64,000 nt of DNA from contig NC_089738.1 in the NCBI RefSeq assembly GCF_035083965.1, positions 17,865,734 to 17,929,733 on the forward strand, given 5' to 3'. Both the position numbers and the translations under genes were made by a program. This document shows, in pieces, positions 42,313 to 53,846 of this stretch. Each line of letters starts with the position of its first letter. Position 1 is the first letter of the stretch. The notes beneath the pieces were generated by a model. The model was not told the origin of the DNA. It searched no databases and saw only the letters and a list, made by a program, of their open reading frames with translations. The stretch is from Branchiostoma lanceolatum (Eukaryota > Chordata > Leptocardii > Amphioxiformes > Branchiostomatidae).

Positions 42313-43544
42313 TTAGATATTGAATATCAAAAATATATATTGATATTATATTAATCTATCAATATCATATTTATGAATATCATTTTTTCATTTTTTCATT
42401 AATAAATAAAGAAATATTTTATATTTGTTATTTCTAAATATTCATTTAATATATACAAGGCCTTTGTCTTATGAACAGGACTTCATAGATTCCAAACCCG
42501 GCATTCGAATTTTTCTGTTCATTGTAATGGAAAATACCGTGCAGCGGCTCCTATGCGCGGGAATGAAGACAACACGGACGTGGAAAGTGGCGCCGCTCGG
42601 CACAAAACTATGGGAATTTTCATGAATTTTAGCAAAATTACCCAGGAAAATAAGGAAGAAATGTTGTAAATGCGGAAACCAGAATAATACGGATGAGGTA
42701 GCTGTTGATTTGTTTGACATTTGGTAGTCATTTTAGATAGAACCTTAGCTGTTATGAACTTCTATTTCACTTAATTACCATAGTGCTGATGATTCAATGG
42801 TGCTTTTTCAAATTTTATGTTTTATTGCGTGCCATGTACATAATTACATTGATAGCTTTTATAATGAGCCTATTGTACATTTTACAAATAAGTACAAGTT
42901 GTAGGCCAAGACCAGCTTTTTCAAAAGCACTTAAGTTAAGTGACGTAACTTCAAAATTGCTTTCCTCAATCTGCCTTTCTCTATTAAAACAGTACTCATT
43001 TCCCAAAATGACAATTTTTCTTATAGACTGAACAGCCCTTGAGTGACTTCCTCTGGCAGATTTTACTTCAAGTAAAGGGAAAAGACAATTCACACTCATA
43101 AACGTAGCCGAAACGCCAGCTTTTTTTAAAAGCTCTTGTTAACTTGCTATACCTGACCTCTCAATTTGTAAGCTGAATTCGATTGTTGATTTTAAATGTA
43201 TATAGTCCTTATTCACAATGTTGTCTTGAGTACAAAGTAGTGTTGAAATATTTTGATTGAATTTTGCTGTCATATAAATTGTAATTCAGCCAATGGGCTG
43301 CCATTGTTCGCGACATGTGTGAATGTGAATTGCGTATCTCAGGAACACGGCGGCTTTTCTTCCGTCTGCGTTACGTTTAGATAATGTGAAGTGCAAAGCT
43401 CCGACTGTGATAATATCCAGGACCGGACTGTGTCACGACGAGTTTGGGAGAATGAAGTAAGATTTCCATTTTCAAGCAATGCTGTGCCCTAGGAAAATGC
43501 ATTTTACACCCATTTCGTCACTTGACTCAGGTGAAACTGAGTAC

Positions 43545-43770
43545 CTAGCTTCAGTTAGGGACGTCCTCCCTGATGGAACTTGAAGCTGGAGGTCTATGTT
43601 TGAGGAGAACTACACCTCGAGATCGTTAAAGAACCCACCACACTTATCGAAAAGGGTAGGGGTCCATCCCGGTGTGAGTGGATCAAACCTTTCAATCTGA
43701 TCTTACGCAGCTTAGACATACTGTACAAAACTGGTATGCTACGCCTGAAGGTGGTTTACCGGTTATATGA
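43545..43770 (+). repeat. Dispersed repeat, family R2, second copy
   Basis: TACCTAGCTTCAGTTAGGGA, CACTTATCGAAAAGGG and GTGAGTGGATCAAA match 33663-33870 in order. Confidence 0.65.
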
Positions 43771-45461
43771 AACAAGCAAACAAACAATATCTATATCTGT
43801 GTCTGCGTCATAACCGTAAATCATAACCAGTACCCCTAGTTGTAACACACCAGCTTCGCAGGCGGGTGATCACATCTCTGCTAGAATAAGGGGCGGCTAA
43901 AAATATCCTAAGGTAAATCTCAAGGAGGGGAACTCCTTGTAAGCACCACCTGTCACCCACCTGTCCGAGGAAGACGTCTCCAAGACGTGCCTCCGCACCT
44001 GTCACAGATCTTTTGTTCTTAAGCCTTCCGGTATCACTTTCGCCCGTCTTAGCTTGGGAAGGAAGTCGGCAATGATACGGGTCTGCGACAGACGCTATTT
44101 TTAGATATTTCTGCACTCTGTTATTGCGAAGGATATTGCATGTATTCACAAAGGGCTGCTTATGAGTTCGAAATTCATAAGGTTTCGGTCATCGTACATA
44201 GTGGCGACCCCCTAGTCATTTCGATAAGTGTGATGGGTTCTTGAATGTTCGTAAGGCGTAGTCCGCACACAGAGGCACAGAGGCTATTTCGTAAGGATTT
44301 GTGTTTACCTTTTTGTTTGTTTATTTCTCTCACACACTATTCTACTTAGTTAGTTGCTTCGGTTACGACGCAGAAGTTTCACAAAAGCTATGAACTATAG
44401 ACGCACTTCTCACATTATCAGGACTTATCCTACTCGATAAATTCATTAGGTTCTTACGGTGCTCGATGTGAGGTCCTCTTTACTTACTGAAACGAGGGAT
44501 TGTATCATGCAAATCGGCGTCTAGAAGACCGACGGAACTGCTAACATTTACACCTCTGCACACACCTAAATCTGTGTCTGTACGGTGCTCACATCAAGAC
44601 GTATTTATTGGGTTCTTATATGTGCTGGGGGTATGGCTCTCTTTGAATACGGAAACGAAGGCTTAACGTTCTATTGGTACAACTGTAACCTGTACCAGTT
44701 GCGTGCAAATCGGCGTCTAGAACACCGACGGAACTGCTATCGACTAGACCTCGGTACACATCTAAAGCTGTGCCTGCACGGTACCGACACGTGTGATCCG
44801 TACCTGAGCTTCTAAAGTCATGTCAGCTGGAGGTTCGACAGGAAATACCGGAGTTTAGCGGCTCTTTTGGAGAGGAAATGAAGGAATGGTTCAGGGAAAT
44901 GTCGATGAGCTGTGCGCGTTCACCCATGACGAAGAGAGCATACATAGTCGTATAAGACTCAATCAAAATCCATTGTTTGAAATGTTACCCCGTCTGGTAT
45001 TTTGATTTTGTACCTCCTGTGGTATGCTTTGGGTCTATCACAGTTTCTTTTACAGTTTGCTTGAACAATTCATTGTGTTCATTTTGCCCAACCTCTCAAT
45101 TTATTGCTGGCAAAAGTCCCGAGAACATGGAAATATCAGTCCCGGAATTGCAGTTGCGGCATGCTTGAGCATCAGTCTTAAAGATGTTATTCGCCGCTAT
45201 ACAGTAACAGACCTTTCCAAGCCGACAGTGGCAGAAAAAGACGAGTGTTGTATTTACAGTAGAGCTGTCATCACGGACAGAAACCTGCCGTCACTTCAGT
45301 ATAATCCTTGATTTCCTACCTCGTTGTTTCAGTCATTCTATGAATAGTATGATAATCAATGCATTAAAACTTCAAAATCAGTTGTTTGAAACATTGCCAA
45401 GCTTAGTTATATTCCCCTTCCAGTGGGAAGGGGGACATATTGTTTTTGCTTGCCTGTTCTT

Positions 45462-45497
45462 CTTCTTCTTCTTCTTCTTTCTTCTTCTTCTTCTTCT
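45462..45497. repeat. (CTT)n microsatellite
   Basis: About eleven CTT units at the left edge of the minisatellite. Confidence 0.9.
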
Positions 45498-45529
45498 GCC
45501 AAAAACCAAGTAGATGCGCGGTGGTAGCT

Positions 45530-46690
45530 CTACTAATGGTATTGCAGAAAGTTATATGTACCTTATGTTACAATGTACGGATGTTATATTTTAAATGTAG
45601 GTACCTGTACGAAAGGTGAATACACCTGACAATAAATTATGCTAATGAGTACCTTATTTGCATAATCTATGCATAAACTTGTATTTCCCTTACCATAAAA
45701 GCTGTGGATGTCATCTTTGAAATGTAGGTACCTTTAGGAAAGGTGAATGCACCTGGACATAAATTATGGTAATGAGGACCTCATTTGCATAATTTATGCA
45801 GAAATGTGTACTTCCGTTACCGTAAAAGCTGCAGATGTCATATTTGAGATGTAGGTACCTTCAGGAAAGGTGAACACACCTGGCCATGAATTATGCTAAT
45901 GAGGACCTCATTTGCATAATTTATGCATAAACTTATATTTGCCTTACCGTAAAAGCTGCGGATGTCATCTTTAAGATGTAGGTACCTTTAGGAAAGGTGA
46001 ATGCACCTGGACATAAATTATGGTAATGAGGACCCAATTTGCATAATTTATGCATAAACTTGTATTTCCCTTACCGTAAAAGCTGCAGATGTCATATTTG
46101 AGATGTAGGTACCTTTAGGAAAGGTGAACACACCTGGCCAAAAATTATGCTAATGCGGACCTCATTTGCATAATTAATGCATAAACTTGTATATTCCTTA
46201 CCGTAAAAGCTACGGATGTCATATATGAGATGTAGGTACCTTTAGGAAAGGTCAGGAAACCTGGCCATAAATTATGCTAATGAGGACCTCATTTGCATAA
46301 TTTATCCATAAACTTGAATTTTCCTTACCGTAAAAGCTATGGATGTCATATTTGAGTTGTAGGTACCTTTAGGAAAGGCGACTACACCTGGCCATAAATT
46401 ATGCTAATGTGGACCTCATTTGCATAATTTAGGCATAAACTTGTATTTCCCTTACCGTGAAAGCTACGGATGTCATATTTGAGATGTAGGTACCATTAGG
46501 AAGGGTCATTAAACCTGGCCATAAATTATGCTAATGAGGGCCTCGTTTGCATAATTTATGCATATCCCTCACCGTAAAGGCTACGATTGTCATATTTCAG
46601 ATGTAGGTACCTTTAGGAGAGGTGAACACACCTGTATATAAATTATGCTAATGCCGACCTCCTTTGCATAATTTATGCAGAGACTTCATG
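45530..46690. repeat. 127-bp minisatellite, about nine copies
   Basis: GTAGGTACCT recurs at 45597, 45724, 45851, 45978, 46105, 46232 and on to about 46610 with 127-bp steps. Each unit contains TTACCGTAAAAGCT, GGATGTCATATTTGAG, AGGAAAGGTGAACACACCTG, AATTATGCTAATGAGG and CTCATTTGCATAATTTATGC. The ATTTGCAT and ATGCTAAT motifs resemble POU/octamer sites. Confidence 0.9.
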
Positions 46691-48353
46691 GTAATGGGAG
46701 GGGAATATCCTGCATTTTCCCGAAAATGTTGCCATTCTAGTTAGAATAGTGACTCTGTGACTCCTGTGGTAGCATTTTAGACTATCACAGAATACCTGCT
46801 AAGTCCTGCTTCCTTTTCACTTCATACCTTCTATTGCATGATTTCTTATCAAAATCTCGATAACCTAGAAATGTAATTGGTATGGCTTTAACATCATTCT
46901 AGAAGTTGTTATGCAGTATTTTGTATTTGTATTTGATAGTAACAGATCTCTCCAGGTTGACAGTGGCAGAAAACGCCGAGTGTTATATTTACAGTAGAGC
47001 TGTCATCGCGGACACAAACCATAATCCTTGTTTTCCTGCCTCGTTGTTTGAGGTTTTCTATAATAATCACTGCATCAAGACTTCAAAATCCATTGTTTGA
47101 AACACTAACCAGCCTACTATGGTGACTTCGTGACTCCAGCGGTAGCATTTTGGCCTATCACAGAATACCTGCTTCCTTTTCATTTTGATACCTTCTATTG
47201 CATGATTTCCTATGAAAATCCAGAGAGCCTAGAAATATAATTGGCATGGCTTTAAAGTTTAACATATTTTAGCAGCAATACTAAAAGACCTCTCCAAGCT
47301 GACAGTGGCAGAAAAAGCCGAGTGTTATATTTATAGTAGAGCTGTCATCACGGACACAAACCTGCCGCCACTTTAGCATAATCCTTGTTTTCCTCCCTCG
47401 TTGTTTGAATTTTCCTACGATCATCAATGCATCAAGCATTCAAAATCCATTGTTTTAAACATTACCAAGCTTAGTACTAGTATGGTGATTTCGTGACTCC
47501 AGCGGTAGCATTTTGGCCTATCACAGAATACCTTCCTTTTCATTTCCAATTCATAGTGATAATGATACCTTCTATTGTTTTTCTGTAAAAATCCCAAGAC
47601 CCTAGAAATATGATTGGTGTGGCTTTAAAATTATCTTGGAAGTTGTTATACAGTTTCTTGCATTTAATTACAGGCCCCTCCATGCCGACAGTGGCAGAAA
47701 AAAGACGAGTGTTGTATTTACAGCAGAGCTGTCATCACGGACAGAAACCTGCCGCCACCTCGGCAGAATGAAAACGTCTCACTTCACTCCAGCCCGCCGC
47801 GCCACAACACGAGCCAGATGGACATGTGGGCATGGGGAGGGCTCCAGGCAGATGTTGGGTTGAGGATGATTGTTTTGTAGCATGATGTCGATCCCTAGCA
47901 TAGGGGGCGTCGAATGACCGAGTGGACACGAGCTCGATTCCTAGCGTTACAATTACATTTCATTGTATTCAGTTATTCACCTCTCTCAATTCAAGTACTT
48001 CAGATTTCAAGACACACACTTAATGCCACAGATAGATTTGACTATATATTTAAAAGCAATTGCTCATACAGTGTTAAAATAGGCAAATATATAAAAGATT
48101 GTTTTGTTATTAGAAAAAATAATGATACTCAAAATTAGCCCAACTTGAATCATGTAAAACCTAAAATAGTCATTTTGTTGTAGTGAATAGTTTTATTCTA
48201 TACTTTAATATGTCTTGTTCTATGTTTACTGTTGTTGCCATACTTTGTACCTGCTACAATAGTCGCGCAATAATTTGAATAAAGTTCTTCTTCTTCTATA
48301 AAGAGCATTTAAATAAGAGGCACAAAGCGCTTACATGAATTCTAGCTAGACGT

Positions 48354-48560
48354 TGTGTCCTCGGAAATGCACTTAACACGACTTTCCTCAATCCACTCAG
48401 GTGTAAAAATGGGTACCTGACTTCGGTTGGGGAGGTAAATTTATGCAGTGGAACGAGAGAGATGGGTTACGTCTTCCAATACCGTGTCCTAGACACGGTG
48501 GATAACAACCCTCTACCCCTACACCTTTATAAAGGGCCATGAGTATGGCACTACCTTTAC
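48354..48560 (+). mobile_element. SINE body fragment
   Basis: GTGTAAAAATGGGTACCTGA, CTTCGGTTGGGGAGGTAAA and TCTTCCAATACCGTG match the complement of the full-length element at 34838-35145; the tRNA-like head is missing. Confidence 0.7.
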
Positions 48561-49134
48561 TTATTACCTTTTAGTATGATTTTATCAATCCATCCGTATA
48601 ATATCTACAGGTCTCTTCTTTCCCTTCACGATAAAGCTGTTACCATACATCTGCTTGGAGACTAATAGATGTTTATCGTCTGTCACCTCAGAGCCTCGCT
48701 GGGAAGATGACAAGTAACAAATATACGACCCCTGGAGTCGACCTGGCCTCAAAACCCCTGCACACGGGAGATCTTTCTTCTGTGTTTCTGTTTGTTTGTT
48801 TGTTTGTTTGTTTTACTCTTATTCTAAAGTTTACTCTTAATTATGTTAATAACTTGCAGTCTGTTCAACTTTGACAAGCAGGTGTCCAAACGAGCCTAAC
48901 ACAGATACAGTGACGCCATAGCAACGACAAATTATCATGCAACATAGATATACAAAACAACAACTACCCAATCAATGATTACTCAATATAGATGCCACTA
49001 GCCATAGCCCAGACGACATCTGACATCATTTGTCAGACGAGTGCAAAGTGACCGTGAAAATCGACAGGTTCCTGTGAATCATTGCCAAACTCCCGTCCGC
49101 ACCACTTGACACAACTGTCTGAAAATTACTCTTT

Positions 49135-49400
49135 ACGTTTCGGTGAATCCGCACACGCCATTTTCAGATACTCTCCAAGCAGAGCTAGGGTTTCAGCTGG
49201 TTTTTAACGTGTGTTTAGGCGTTTTTGTCATGCCTTCTACTTTGTCATCGTTTTTGTTGTGCGAGACAAAAAAAAAAATGACAAAGTAGAAAGCACGACA
49301 ATAACGCCTAAAAACACGTCAAAAACCAGCCGAAACCCATGCTCTGCTTGGAGAGTATCTGAAAATGGCGTGTGCGGATTCACCTAAACGGCTGGCCATA
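49135..49400. mobile_element. ~266-bp near-perfect palindrome containing MITE family M1
   Basis: The inner part (CTCTCCAAGCAGAG...CTCTGCTTGGAGAG) is the same family as 31051-31236. Here the flanks also pair: CGGTGAATCCGCACACGCCA at the left and TGGCGTGTGCGGATTCACC at the right. The fold-back thus extends about 38 bp beyond each normal MITE end. Confidence 0.85.
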
Positions 49401-49789
49401 TTTACTGGACTTCCGCGCAAGATACTTTGTTTATTTTCACATTGTCACATTATCTTTTGCGATTCGTTGGGTCTATTTTGAGACATCTATTATTTGAATT
49501 TGTATCTGATCAAAAAGTTTTTTGTTCTCCGAATTTTTGACAAACAAGTTTATCAAGGGCCTCTACAAAGTACAAGCAAGCAAATTAAAATTGATGACAA
49601 CTGTAGTCTGGTTTTCTTTCGTGGCTGTCGATACCTGTAAGTGCAGAAAGTATTGCAACATCATATCAGATATTAGAAAAGAAAGGATGGATAATCTTAC
49701 CTGGTCTAGAAATCGTCTCCTTGATCAAAAAGGTCGTCCTTTACACGAAAGCTAGAGACTGTCCCACATTGACAAGACGGTCCTCAGCA

Positions 49790-50745
49790 GCTCAAGACGC
49801 ATTTCAGGGCTTCACGAAGATGAACTGCGAAGATCTTCAGACTGGCAAGTTCAGCGTCTTCACGGCGTTCCATCGAGACAAGATTCCAACATAGGCGCGA
49901 GCTCATCTTCCAGGCTTGGTCTAGACACAGATTTCACGCTCAAGACCGGCGAAGAAACGTTTAAAATTTAAACGTCTTAAACTTTAAGACGCACCCCGAC
50001 TGTACCCTCGGCTGAGACGTTTGACGTGCACAGGCTAAGATCTGTCAAAGATGACCCTAACGGTGTCGTCATAAATCTACCACGGCGAAGAAACGTTTCA
50101 AGTCGTTCCTCTGGCTGTCCTCTTGTCTGAGACAGTGGTTTGCGCCTATAAGAACTTCCTGGCTGTCCCCAAGGCTAAGACAACTTTGATGGGCCCGGGC
50201 CAAGAACTGTCAAAAATGACCCACACAGTGTCGTCATAGATCTACCGTTGGGAAGAAACGTCTCGAGTCGTCCCCTCAGTGGCTGTCTCCTTATCGCGTT
50301 GTACGTGCACAAGACGCCCCCTTAGTGTCGTCTCGCTTGATGAGACGTGTGTTCGGTGAACGGGCTCGGATCTATCAGGGCCCGTAGTGAATCGTCATAA
50401 ATCCTCAGCTGCAAAGAAACGTCTCAAGTCGTCCTTTCGGCCGTCTTCTTGTCGCGTTTTGCGTCTTTAAGACCGCCCGCTTGGTTGTACCCTTGCTTGA
50501 AACGTATGATGTGGACGAGCTCAGACCTGTCAGAGATGACCCTTCATAAATCTACCGGCGCGGCGAAGCGTCTTCTCCGTACTCGGCTTCTACTAAGACA
50601 GTGTTTTGAGACTTCAAGACGCCCCCTTGGCTGTCCCCTTGCCGCAGTAAAACGTGTGATGTGGACGGGCTCAGATCTGTCAGACTCAGAGATGACCCGC
50701 ACAGTGCCGTTATAAATCTAACCGAGGCGAACCACCAACAGAAAC
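49790..50745. repeat. Five-unit ~150-bp tandem repeat (T2)
   Basis: GAAGAAACGT(T/C)T recurs at about 49948, 50093, 50253, 50415 and (GAAGCGTCTT) 50563. Units also share GGCTGTCC, AAGATCTGTCAAAGATGACC and GTCGTCATAAATCTACC. Open frames across the array are short and not conserved between units. Confidence 0.75.
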
Positions 50746-50759
50746 AAACAGCGCCGCTG

Positions 50760-53150
50760 ACATCTTCCCTCCGTCTTGGGGACAGTGCGTTATGGCTACG
50801 ACAGGGAGGAGATGGCAAATTTTATACCAGTGCATGAATGGACGGTCCCTTACTGTTGTCATGATGTCCAAGCAGATACATGGATGATAATGTTAGTTTT
50901 TTTTCCTCTTTTCTTTTTCGTCTTTCTTTCGTTGCTGTATTGTGTTTCTTTTACACTGAACATATTGATTTTCATGGTAAAGGTATATTTGGAATTTCAG
51001 ATAATGTTTAATTTCATTTGCACTAATTACATTTCTGAACAGGTCCTCACGTACATGTAGCTATTGTTTCGCATTGGTGACCAATACCAGATAAATTACA
51101 GATCGGAACGAAGAACACAATACTTTGAGTGTGAAACGTATGAAAATGTGATATTTTCCAGCAACCATGCCGTCAATACATTGATAGAATTTACGGTTTG
51201 TAAAATTCTGGACCGATTTTGATCCGGATCGACGATCTATACGATTTTTTTTAGGGTGACTCTGGGACTTGAGGTAAATATAAGTAGGGCGGGTCCCTGT
51301 CCCCTTCTTTCCCGGCCTCTCTAATCTCTTTAGGAAGTTTACAGTCACGGAGGTTCACACTGTGTTCTAAATCAGGCCGTCAGCCAACAAACAGTCGCCT
51401 GCCGATACCTGCTCATCCGGGCACCTGTGAGACTGAATAAATAACAAACAGGCTAAAAAGAACTACTTGATAAATACCAGAAATCGACCCAAATAGCGTA
51501 GATAAACTAACTAGCAGCAATTGGCCGACTAGACCATGTCATGCCGTAACCTTGCTATCAGGTTGAAATTAATTTAGCCTGATTGCATCTGCAATATTCC
51601 TTTTCTTCGCTAGGTGGCAATTGTCCCCAGCTATATACGGTACTTGGCCAAAATACTATTGCCATATCGTGCTGTTAGTTTTACGATAATAAAAAGAAAA
51701 ACACTTGTCCCGTCACTGTTGTTGTTTTTCTTTTCAAACGGTCCCATCATGCTTCGCGTTACGTGTTCTAATTACGTCACATGTAGTTTATAACTTATGA
51801 CCTCGATGGCTATTCTAGTGATGGGTATCTTATGACTTTGCTGGCTACTCCACAACGTTTTTGTAGGTCATATGAGTTTCAAAACGCTTCACAGCCCCTA
51901 AAACTTCCCACGCTTACATAAACACTTACATAAACGCTTACATAAACACGGTGTAACATAACAGGGCTATTAAAGCACTAAATCATATAACACCACATTA
52001 CACTACACGGCATTACGGGTTCATCAATTGATGAGACAATCTACGAAAAACACATCAAACTCTCATTACACCCTTGATGCGGCACTTGAAACCCTTTTAG
52101 CCCACTTTATAAACTCCCAGAACGGTGTTACACGCCGATAAACGACGTAACCACGTCTGACTTTTCCCGCCAAATCCGATTGTGCGGCCATTACGGGTGC
52201 GAGCGGCCGTCTCAGAGACTGGGATCCGACACGATAATCGAATCTCGGATGTTCCGGAGCTGTTTTCGCGGTCACTTTGACAAGATGTTTACCAACCGTA
52301 CGTCTAGACTAGACGCGGCTAGAATCCGAAATTATGAAACCGAGAAGAAGAAATTTATTGCGCAACAATTGCAACAGGTACAATGTATGGCAACTTGTAG
52401 ATACTGGACAATTGAACTATTTATTAAGACAATGAAATACATTGTTCAATGGCTATTGTTATGAATGTACCGTTCACAACTTTCAATTCCTACTCGTACT
52501 CTTGTGTTGTCTTAAGTCTTGCCATGTCACAGATCTAGATCACAATTGTTCCGGAATTATTTCAAACGAATCCAAACACTGTTTTATCTTTCTACCGATA
52601 CATTTGACGCTACTTAAGAGGATGTAAATGTCATATAAATGAAGAGAATCATATTCCAATTATGAGCATGACATTCCAATAGTCAGAAAACTCTTATGAA
52701 GTTCCCGACGTTCTCTGAATGTCTCTAACCTCATATCGATAATCTAGTTTTATTTGCAAGTTCTTCTTGCCCGAGGGCTAATTGCAACATGAAACAATAG
52801 AAAAAGTATTAGATAACAAGTTAAAAATTGGCCTGAGTACCTGGCTCAAGAAAATTCGCTTAGCAAGCGAATTTTTTTGAGCCAGCGGTCACTACGGAGG
52901 TTGATACTCAGGATAGTTAACAATGTGATATCAGCTAGTGCAATTTGTAAGTATTTTGAGTAGAGTATACGTACGTGTATGTCTAATAACATTTTTTTGG
53001 ACAAGATTGCGCTGAAAAGTTGATGAACTACAGTCATATCCCTCAAAAACCTGTCGGGTTAGTCATTTAACGACATGCGTCAAGCTGCCAACGCCTACCT
53101 TTTGTTCGTTACTAATCAACAAGTAATGACGTAGGCACAACAAAAGTAAT
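50760..53150. other. Gap without supported gene
   Basis: No exon recognised. A nested fold-back lies at 52834-52912. The rest is AT-rich sequence with short open frames only. Confidence 0.5.
52834..52912. repeat. Nested inverted repeat (stem-loop)
   Basis: CTGGCTCAAGAAAATTCGCT pairs with AGCGAATTTTTTTGAGCCAG around a very short loop, and an outer CCTGAGTAC / GATACTCAGG pair encloses it. Confidence 0.75.
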
Positions 53151-53157
53151 TATGTGA

Positions 53158-53244
53158 GCCCGGTTAGCTCAGTCGGTAGAGCATCAGACTTTTAAGCAAC
53201 ATGTGGCTATCTGAGGGTCAGGGGTTCAAGTCCCCTATCGGGCG
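53158..53244 (+). tRNA. tRNA-Lys(UUU) with 14-nt intron
   Basis: The acceptor stem GCCCGGT pairs with ATCGGGC (discriminator G at 53244). A box TAGCTCAGTCGG and B box GGTTCAAGTCC are intact. The anticodon arm ATCAGA-CTTTTAA-TCTGA is split after the loop by about 14 nt (GCAACATGTGGCTA), the canonical place for a tRNA intron next to position 37/38. Mature length is 73 nt. A T run for Pol III termination follows at 53249-53255. Confidence 0.95.
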
Positions 53245-53309
53245 AGACTATTTTTTTCCTGTTTACTTTTACAGCATTTGATGACTCAGTTGAAACGTCT
53301 TTTGACAAC

Positions 53310-53480
53310 ATTTAGGGTACTGGGTACTTGACTTCGGTTGGGGAGGTAAAAGGCGGTGTAAGCTTCGAAGGAGAGCGTTGGGCCCCGCCTTCCAATACTG
53401 TGCCCTCACTGACAGACACAACTAACTGGATAACAACCCACTGGCCCTACGGACTAAAATATACCATGGCACTAGACTAA
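53310..53480 (+). mobile_element. SINE body fragment
   Basis: GGTACTTGACTTCGGTTGGG, GAGGTAAAAGGCGG and TTCCAATACTGTGCC match the SINE at 34838-35145 in reverse complement, with no tRNA-like head. The copy starts 60 bp after the tRNA-Lys gene. Confidence 0.65.
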
Positions 53481-53840
53481 GTGTACATTTGCCTTTCTTT
53501 TACTGCAAATTGTATCTGTTATTGATATCTTAATACGTATTACGTCAACCAAAACGCACAAATGTTGTATACATTAGTACTGTAAATATCACATGCTGTA
53601 CCCAGAAAAAATGTTTCGTTGCATAATTCTAGTGCCCATCCTGCATTACCAGCAACACGCGTTAGGTGGCGCATGTTCCACTGAATTTCTGGCTGACCCA
53701 AGGGAGAAGTATAGCACTCAGGATATGCTCTTCTATGTATGTATATATATGCTCTTTTAACTGTGGAACCAAACTTCTAAAGGCTTTGTGCAAGAACAAT
53801 ACAATACAAAGTATTGGAAGTTAACTGTATATCATACTCC

Positions 53841-53846
53841 TTTATT
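53841..53846 (-). terminator. Candidate poly(A) signal of the ERICH6-like gene
   Basis: TTTATT on the + strand reads AATAAA on the - strand, 1.3 kb past the stop codon. Sequence between is AT-rich and exon-free, as expected for a 3' UTR. Confidence 0.4.

Larger units (their letters stand above)
40500..44950. other. Gene-poor stretch upstream of norrin
   Basis: An isolated 124-codon open frame (40792-41166, +) has no recognised domain and no splice context. A perfect hairpin (41806-41837), a tRNA-like SINE head (42224-42300) and an R2 repeat (43545-43770) are present. No gene is supported. Confidence 0.5.
44960..47770 (+). repeat. Four diverged ~370-bp tandem units (T1)
   Basis: Units centred near 45230, 46960, 47300 and 47690 share GACAGTGGCAGAAAAAG, GAGTGTTGTATTTACAGTAG, AGCTGTCATCACGGACA and, between them, GTAGCATTTTGGCCTATCAC and CAAAATCCATTGTTTGAAA. 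Units 1 and 2 are separated by the 127-bp minisatellite. The reading frame around TVAEK...CYIYSRAVI is shared by units 1-3, but unit 4 is shifted by one A. Coding is doubtful. Confidence 0.7.

Noticed and set aside
47636..47863. Single-exon 75-codon gene at the end of the T1 array
   Set aside because: The frame is shifted by one base relative to units 1-3, so it is not a conserved product of the repeat.
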